Assembly: GCA_964520045.1 (NCBI GenBank)
Contig: CAZFMJ010000062.1
Location: forward strand, 1 to 17,752
Reading direction: 5' to 3'
Length of the DNA: 17,752 nucleotides
Source: CAZFMJ01 sp964520045
GTDB lineage: Bacteria > Elusimicrobiota > Elusimicrobia > Elusimicrobiales > CAZFMJ01
Shown here: piece by piece, positions 15,001 through 17,752 of the stretch
How positions within the stretch are numbered: the first letter of the stretch is position 1
Layout of the letters: the number at the start of each line of letters is the position of its first letter
Made by a program: the position numbers and the translations under genes
The notes under the pieces: generated by a model
What the model was told of the DNA's origin: nothing
The model's database searches: none
The model's input: the letters and a program-made list of their open reading frames with translations, nothing else

Positions 15001-17580
15001 CTCGGCCGATTTGAGAACATCCAGTCCGGCGGATATATGCCTTATTCCGCCCGCGATAAGCACCTTGCCGTTTTTTAGAAGAGTGGCCGTATGCTGGGCG
15101 CGGTTTATAGTCAGATTGGCTTTTTCCACCCATGCCGCCGACAGGGGATAGTAGATTTCAGAAGAATTAAGATAAGCTCCGTTTGCATATCCGCCTGCCG
15201 CCATTACGCTTCCGTCCGGAAGAGTAGTGGCGGTATGATCCTGTCTTGCTTTTTTCAGCGGAGATGTCGGTACCCATGCGCCTGAATCAGGATAGTAGAT
15301 TTCGGCGGAAGATGTCGCCCCGGACGAACCTGACAGCGTATAGCCTCCGGCGACAAGCACATTTCCGTTTATTAGGAGGGTCGCGGTATGTATGGAGCGT
15401 GTAACCGACATGGAGCCGGTATAAGTCCATTTGCCTGAAATAGGGTCGTAAATTTCAGTCGAATTAAGATTTTCCTGTCCGTCGCTTACACCGCCTGCGG
15501 TAAGAATTTTTCCGCTGGGCAGAAGGGTGCTTGTATGAAACCCGCGGGTGGTATTCAGGTCCCCGTCTTTTGTCCATGGTTTGTCGCTTGCTTTACCGTC
15601 TTTTTCATAGACAGGGACATATCCTCCTGAAAATCCCAGCGGAATCAAGATATTGCAGTTATAATAAGGAGGCGGAGTACCGCCGGCGAACGAGCAGGTT
15701 CTTCCTCCGAATGAAAGCGAGTCGGAGTTCGGCATAAGAACGCCGGTATGGTTGAATTTTGCATCAGAGCCCGGTTCTTCAAATGACCATTCATTTTTGG
15801 CAGGATTGTAAGACAGGGTGTCGGTAAATAACATCTCCCTGACCGGCAGAGTGCCTCCCGCAAAACTATAATTTTGGCCGGCTATATCCAGCTGGTTAAG
15901 CACATATCTGAGGGTAAGCGCGAGGCTTGTTATTTTTAAACCCGCCAGACTCTGCGTGCTTGCTATGGGCGTGGCCGTGCTGTTGGTTATGGTGCCGGCT
16001 AAGCCGTTAAAAGTTACGGATATGCTCAGTTGGCCGTTGCCGGAATCATCGGCATATATCTGGCCCCCTGTTATAGGGCCGGTTCCGCTTGACAGGGAAA
16101 CTTTAAATGAGCTGGATTCCATGTTCCCTGTGGTTATGCGGGCTGATCCTTCTATTATGGTGGCGCCTATCGCGCTTTTTGAAAATGGAATTTTTATGGA
16201 ACTCGTAAAAAAACTATCGGAGATAATATTCGTTGTGGTGTTTGAGGATATGGGATCTTTGTCCGCTATAACGGAGCCTGCGGATGCGAATGGCTCTCCC
16301 GCTGGGGAGATGCCTGTCCTTGGGGCAAAATACAGCGTTCCCATGGGAGCTTGGAACTGTATTACGGGATCATGAGTGTCGCCCAAAAGTTCTTTGACAT
16401 CTCCCTCATCCGCCACGTAGCCGTTCAGAGAGACGGTGCTTCTGCCGACGAAATATACCGGCATGTCCGTAAGATTGATATTCGGACCGCCGGACGCCAG
16501 AGTGTTGTTTAAATACAGGGAAGCGTCTTTGAATATGCCGGTTACGCGCACTGAAAGTTTTATGGGCAGAGGGAACCTGACCAGGCTGTTTGAATTTATC
16601 AGCGCTGTGAAGTTGGCGGCGGAACTTAGATAAAGGATACTGCCCGGTTCCAATTTCGGACTGCTTCCCGAAATATATGTGGTTGTGATATTCCCAAGCC
16701 CCGCGCCGATCTCAACTTCCCCGTTCGGCTTAAGCATGGAGGTGTGCCGGGACGTCCGCATAAACATGGATTCTGCCGGCACGATTGAGTTTGACATGGG
16801 ATTGTATATTTCAGCGGTTTCAAGATAACCTATGCTTCCTTTTATATCCCTGGCATTATAGCCTCCGGCTATAAGCACATTGCCGTTATTCATGCCTGTC
16901 GCCGTATGAAAAGCCCGTTTTTGTATAAGCGCCGGTCCCGGCGTCCATACGCCTGTTGATGGAGAGTAAATTTCAGTCGTGGCCACAAAACCCGTCTGGT
17001 TATATCCTCCGGAAGCAAATACCATTCCGGTCTTAAGCAATGTCGAAGTATGCGCCGTGCGCGCGTCGCCCATGCTTCCCGTGCCGGAAAACGAGCCGGG
17101 AGAGCCGGGTGTGAAAATTTCGCAGGAACTGAGCGAGCCTGAATTATTTACGCCTCCGGCCATCAGCACCCGTCCGTTTTTCAGAAGAACGGCTGTATGA
17201 GAATGCCTCGCGGCGGTCATGGCTATGGAATTTGACCATGTATTTGTGCGGGGATTGTATATAAAGGCGGTGCCGAGCGCCGCTCCGGCGTTAGTGCCTC
17301 CCGCGACCAACACCGTGCCGTCCAAAAGCAAGGTGGCGGTATGAGACGACCTCGTTGTGAAATTTGTGCTTGAGCGGGTTTCATATCTGGCCGCGGTGGC
17401 TATAAATAGTTCCACGGAATTGATGGCGTTGCCCGCGGAATTTACGCCGCCTACGATAAGGAGGTTCCCGTCGGGTAAAAGGGTCACGGAATGGCTGTGG
17501 CGCGCTATGGACTGTGAATAAACCGGCGAGGCTAAAACGACGCAGACAACCGTTGATAAAAACAATAATTTTTTTTGCAT
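12016..17580 (-). CDS. Giant secreted Kelch/FN3 protein with FlgD/T9SS-like C-terminal domain
   Basis: About 1,854 residues from the ATG at 17580 (GGAG 12 bp upstream); an in-frame TTG at 17598 lacks a ribosome binding site. The signal peptide is residues 1-23 (MQKKLLFLSTVVCVVLASPVYS). Fourteen Kelch/galactose-oxidase-type motifs (HTATLLxxGxVLxAGG ... EIYxPxxxxW) occur: six at about 25-300, then an insertion of about 260 residues (310-570), then eight more at 608-1025. An E-set domain like that of galactose oxidase follows (about 1035-1155, LPYGWYHLRAAANAQFAEGY), then five FN3-like domains (about 1160-1618), a beta-sandwich region (1635-1760) and a terminal YPNPFRP ... SGIYLCVVESG domain (1768-1854) of FlgD-Ig/T9SS-tail type. 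The copper ligands of galactose oxidase are not evident to me, so a binding or adhesive surface role is more likely than an enzyme. It is followed directly by the PorV-like gene. Confidence 0.92.
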   Translation of the reverse strand: MQKKLLFLSTVVCVVLASPVYSQSIARHSHSVTLLPDGNLLIVGGVNSAGNAINSVELFIATAARYETRSSTNFTTRSSHTATLLLDGTVLVAGGTNAGAALGTAFIYNPRTNTWSNSIAMTAARHSHTAVLLKNGRVLMAGGVNNSGSLSSCEIFTPGSPGSFSGTGSMGDARTAHTSTLLKTGMVFASGGYNQTGFVATTEIYSPSTGVWTPGPALIQKRAFHTATGMNNGNVLIAGGYNARDIKGSIGYLETAEIYNPMSNSIVPAESMFMRTSRHTSMLKPNGEVEIGAGLGNITTTYISGSSPKLEPGSILYLSSAANFTALINSNSLVRFPLPIKLSVRVTGIFKDASLYLNNTLASGGPNINLTDMPVYFVGRSTVSLNGYVADEGDVKELLGDTHDPVIQFQAPMGTLYFAPRTGISPAGEPFASAGSVIADKDPISSNTTTNIISDSFFTSSIKIPFSKSAIGATIIEGSARITTGNMESSSFKVSLSSGTGPITGGQIYADDSGNGQLSISVTFNGLAGTITNSTATPIASTQSLAGLKITSLALTLRYVLNQLDIAGQNYSFAGGTLPVREMLFTDTLSYNPAKNEWSFEEPGSDAKFNHTGVLMPNSDSLSFGGRTCSFAGGTPPPYYNCNILIPLGFSGGYVPVYEKDGKASDKPWTKDGDLNTTRGFHTSTLLPSGKILTAGGVSDGQENLNSTEIYDPISGKWTYTGSMSVTRSIHTATLLINGNVLVAGGYTLSGSSGATSSAEIYYPDSGAWVPTSPLKKARQDHTATTLPDGSVMAAGGYANGAYLNSSEIYYPLSAAWVEKANLTINRAQHTATLLKNGKVLIAGGIRHISAGLDVLKSAEIYDPAANTWTNAADMNIARHSHSATLLMDGRVLVAGGDNGFGEIAESEIYDPGTNVWTETVNLPLDIGAGNNMPHARLKHTATLLPDGRVLAVGGVIAGTAIDNCDGFDMVANMWWSNQYGRLNDPRGYHTTVLLRDGYLLAIGGYNGSNYLASTERIYYSPGFPDAAGLNPKNRRPSGLSIASNIFNRGDTVTVLSTAANFHGITEASGGGAGSQNSSFYHPRIYMQSIDNPSGFMLDMSDRIYGNGMNTDWTKMASSITITMPSTAGTLPYGWYHLRAAANAQFAEGYTVQISTPRPSGKPANISGTVLSTGSIAWTWEQGTLQNYNGYALFSSSGNIFIGTSTVTSYLQTNMIPNTAISIAIGGFNLGGTGELARSATYYTYAAAPAALTITSASFISASLMWNSSGNSNHTAYEVSMSLTSDFSADVSIPVPFNSLLTSTSASISNLEPNITYYFRVRAVNGAGITTNYSNVVSTLTIGQITNLSGRATGTNQITWSWDPCTGVSWYNIYDGNGVFLSSSSVNNFTQTGLGINAPSVIKVQGIKDTTAGLIYGITAASAEVYTLAAPPGPVMNPLAGITDSAMNANWTPNGNPSYTQYVIVISEDNFATVLSTEATLNTSYEITGLDPNRIYCARVYASNNAGIITDFLSLGCKYTLARPPANVHADDITMQGVELDWDANGNPEDTAYQVVNATDIFSMQFLTYIYFSSNYTKTDADITGLLSATTYYFAVSARNGEGIETALTMSDTPILTLPGPAGAPPGSLSGMSSPIADITIAGILKDGRLAQMYIPAASFPDAEIQIAISSSNLNPCPNGLPVEVAIYSAGNAQPKIPVTVTLAYSLTEAAVITPIASELVLARYNPDSNECLPLETSINQTLRTIQTKLNHFSVFQLMRLLPANSLDGVSIYPNPFRPKRGDGFVTLRRMPAYTVARIYTLSGTKIWEGESNASGVLAWNGTNKNGRMIASGIYLCVVESGSSKKILKIAVER

Positions 17581-17639
17581 TAAATAAGCCCGCTCCAATT
17601 TTGGGAAATGCCGTCTTTTTCGAACAACAACTACACACT

Positions 17640-17668
17640 ACTATACATATCCGATGTTACAAAATCAA
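17640..17668 (-). promoter_or_regulatory. Candidate promoter of the Kelch/PorV-like unit
   Basis: On the minus strand TTGATT (17668-17663), a 17-bp spacer and TATAGT (17645-17640) precede the Kelch ATG with a leader of about 53 nt. Both hexamers are close to the sigma70 consensus and the spacing is ideal. It is the only good promoter I see upstream of the unit within the window. Confidence 0.5.
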
Positions 17669-17713
17669 TAACTAAAAAAGAAGGCGGAAAACAGCATTGT
17701 AGTAATTTTTTTA

Positions 17714-17747
17714 AAATGTCATGGTAGCGGCAAATAGAAATGTCATG
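17714..17747. repeat. Pair of 10-bp direct repeats (aaatgtcatg)
   Basis: aaatgtcatg occurs at 17714-17723 and again at 17738-17747, 24 bp apart start to start, about 45-80 bp upstream of the Kelch -35 element. The second copy contains the palindrome tcatga. They could be binding sites for a regulator or the inner repeats of an insertion-sequence end lying outside the window. Confidence 0.45.
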
Positions 17748-17752
17748 ATCTA

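Noticed and set aside
12016..17580. Recurrent DNA words in the Kelch gene that at first look like a repeat array or CRISPR
   Set aside because: The repeats are divergent, about 150 bp apart, in frame and encode the HTATLL...AGG Kelch motif; they are protein repeats.
17581..17598. TTG start at 17598 for the giant Kelch protein
   Set aside because: No ribosome binding site precedes it, and the extra six residues would lie before a normal signal peptide that begins at the ATG at 17580.

Overview
The window reads as chromosomal DNA of a Gram-negative, diderm bacterium. My best guess is Elusimicrobiota or a neighbouring candidate phylum such as Omnitrophota. This rests on an outer-membrane PorV/UPF0164-type protein paired with a giant Kelch/FN3 protein that ends in a FlgD/T9SS-like tail, and on a Lys-rich DksA/TraR protein. 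It is an inference from style, not a phylogenetic result. No phage, CRISPR, rRNA or tRNA is visible.

Positions 1-8068 (minus strand, read right to left) hold one aerotolerance-type (Bat) gene cluster: a membrane-anchored HEAT-repeat protein, a MoxR AAA+ ATPase, a DUF58 von Willebrand-type protein, a BatD/DUF4381-like single-span membrane protein, BatA and BatB (membrane vWA proteins with intact MIDAS motifs), BatC (TPR) and BatD, which runs off the window start. The expected logic of such clusters is a cytoplasmic MoxR ATPase acting on vWA partners that sit in a membrane/periplasmic assembly with the BatC and BatD scaffolds. From the DUF58 gene onward no gene has a recognisable Shine-Dalgarno sequence. 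Two intercistronic gaps, before batD and before batA, carry short-word tandem repeats; the one before batD also contains a perfect 12-bp inverted repeat.

Positions 8069-8431 are a divergent intergenic region with a candidate promoter and dyad for the HEAT gene and a MITE-like palindromic repeat built on the word cgcaaag. Rightward from it runs an RDD-family membrane protein with an unusual pilin-like C-terminal domain. It converges on a QueG-like cobalamin/Fe-S protein (minus) that lacks the catalytic Asp expected of epoxyqueuosine reductase.

Positions 10421-17752 (minus) hold a DksA/TraR-type zinc-finger regulator with its own good sigma70-like promoter and, further upstream, a two-gene unit: a secreted protein of about 1,854 residues (14 Kelch motifs, an E-set domain, five FN3-like domains, a C-terminal FlgD/sorting-like domain) coupled to a PorV-family outer-membrane protein. 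The pair looks like a cargo with its own type IX-like shuttle. This is the most attractive candidate for an unusual system in the window, followed by the altered QueG homologue and the RDD-pilin fusion.
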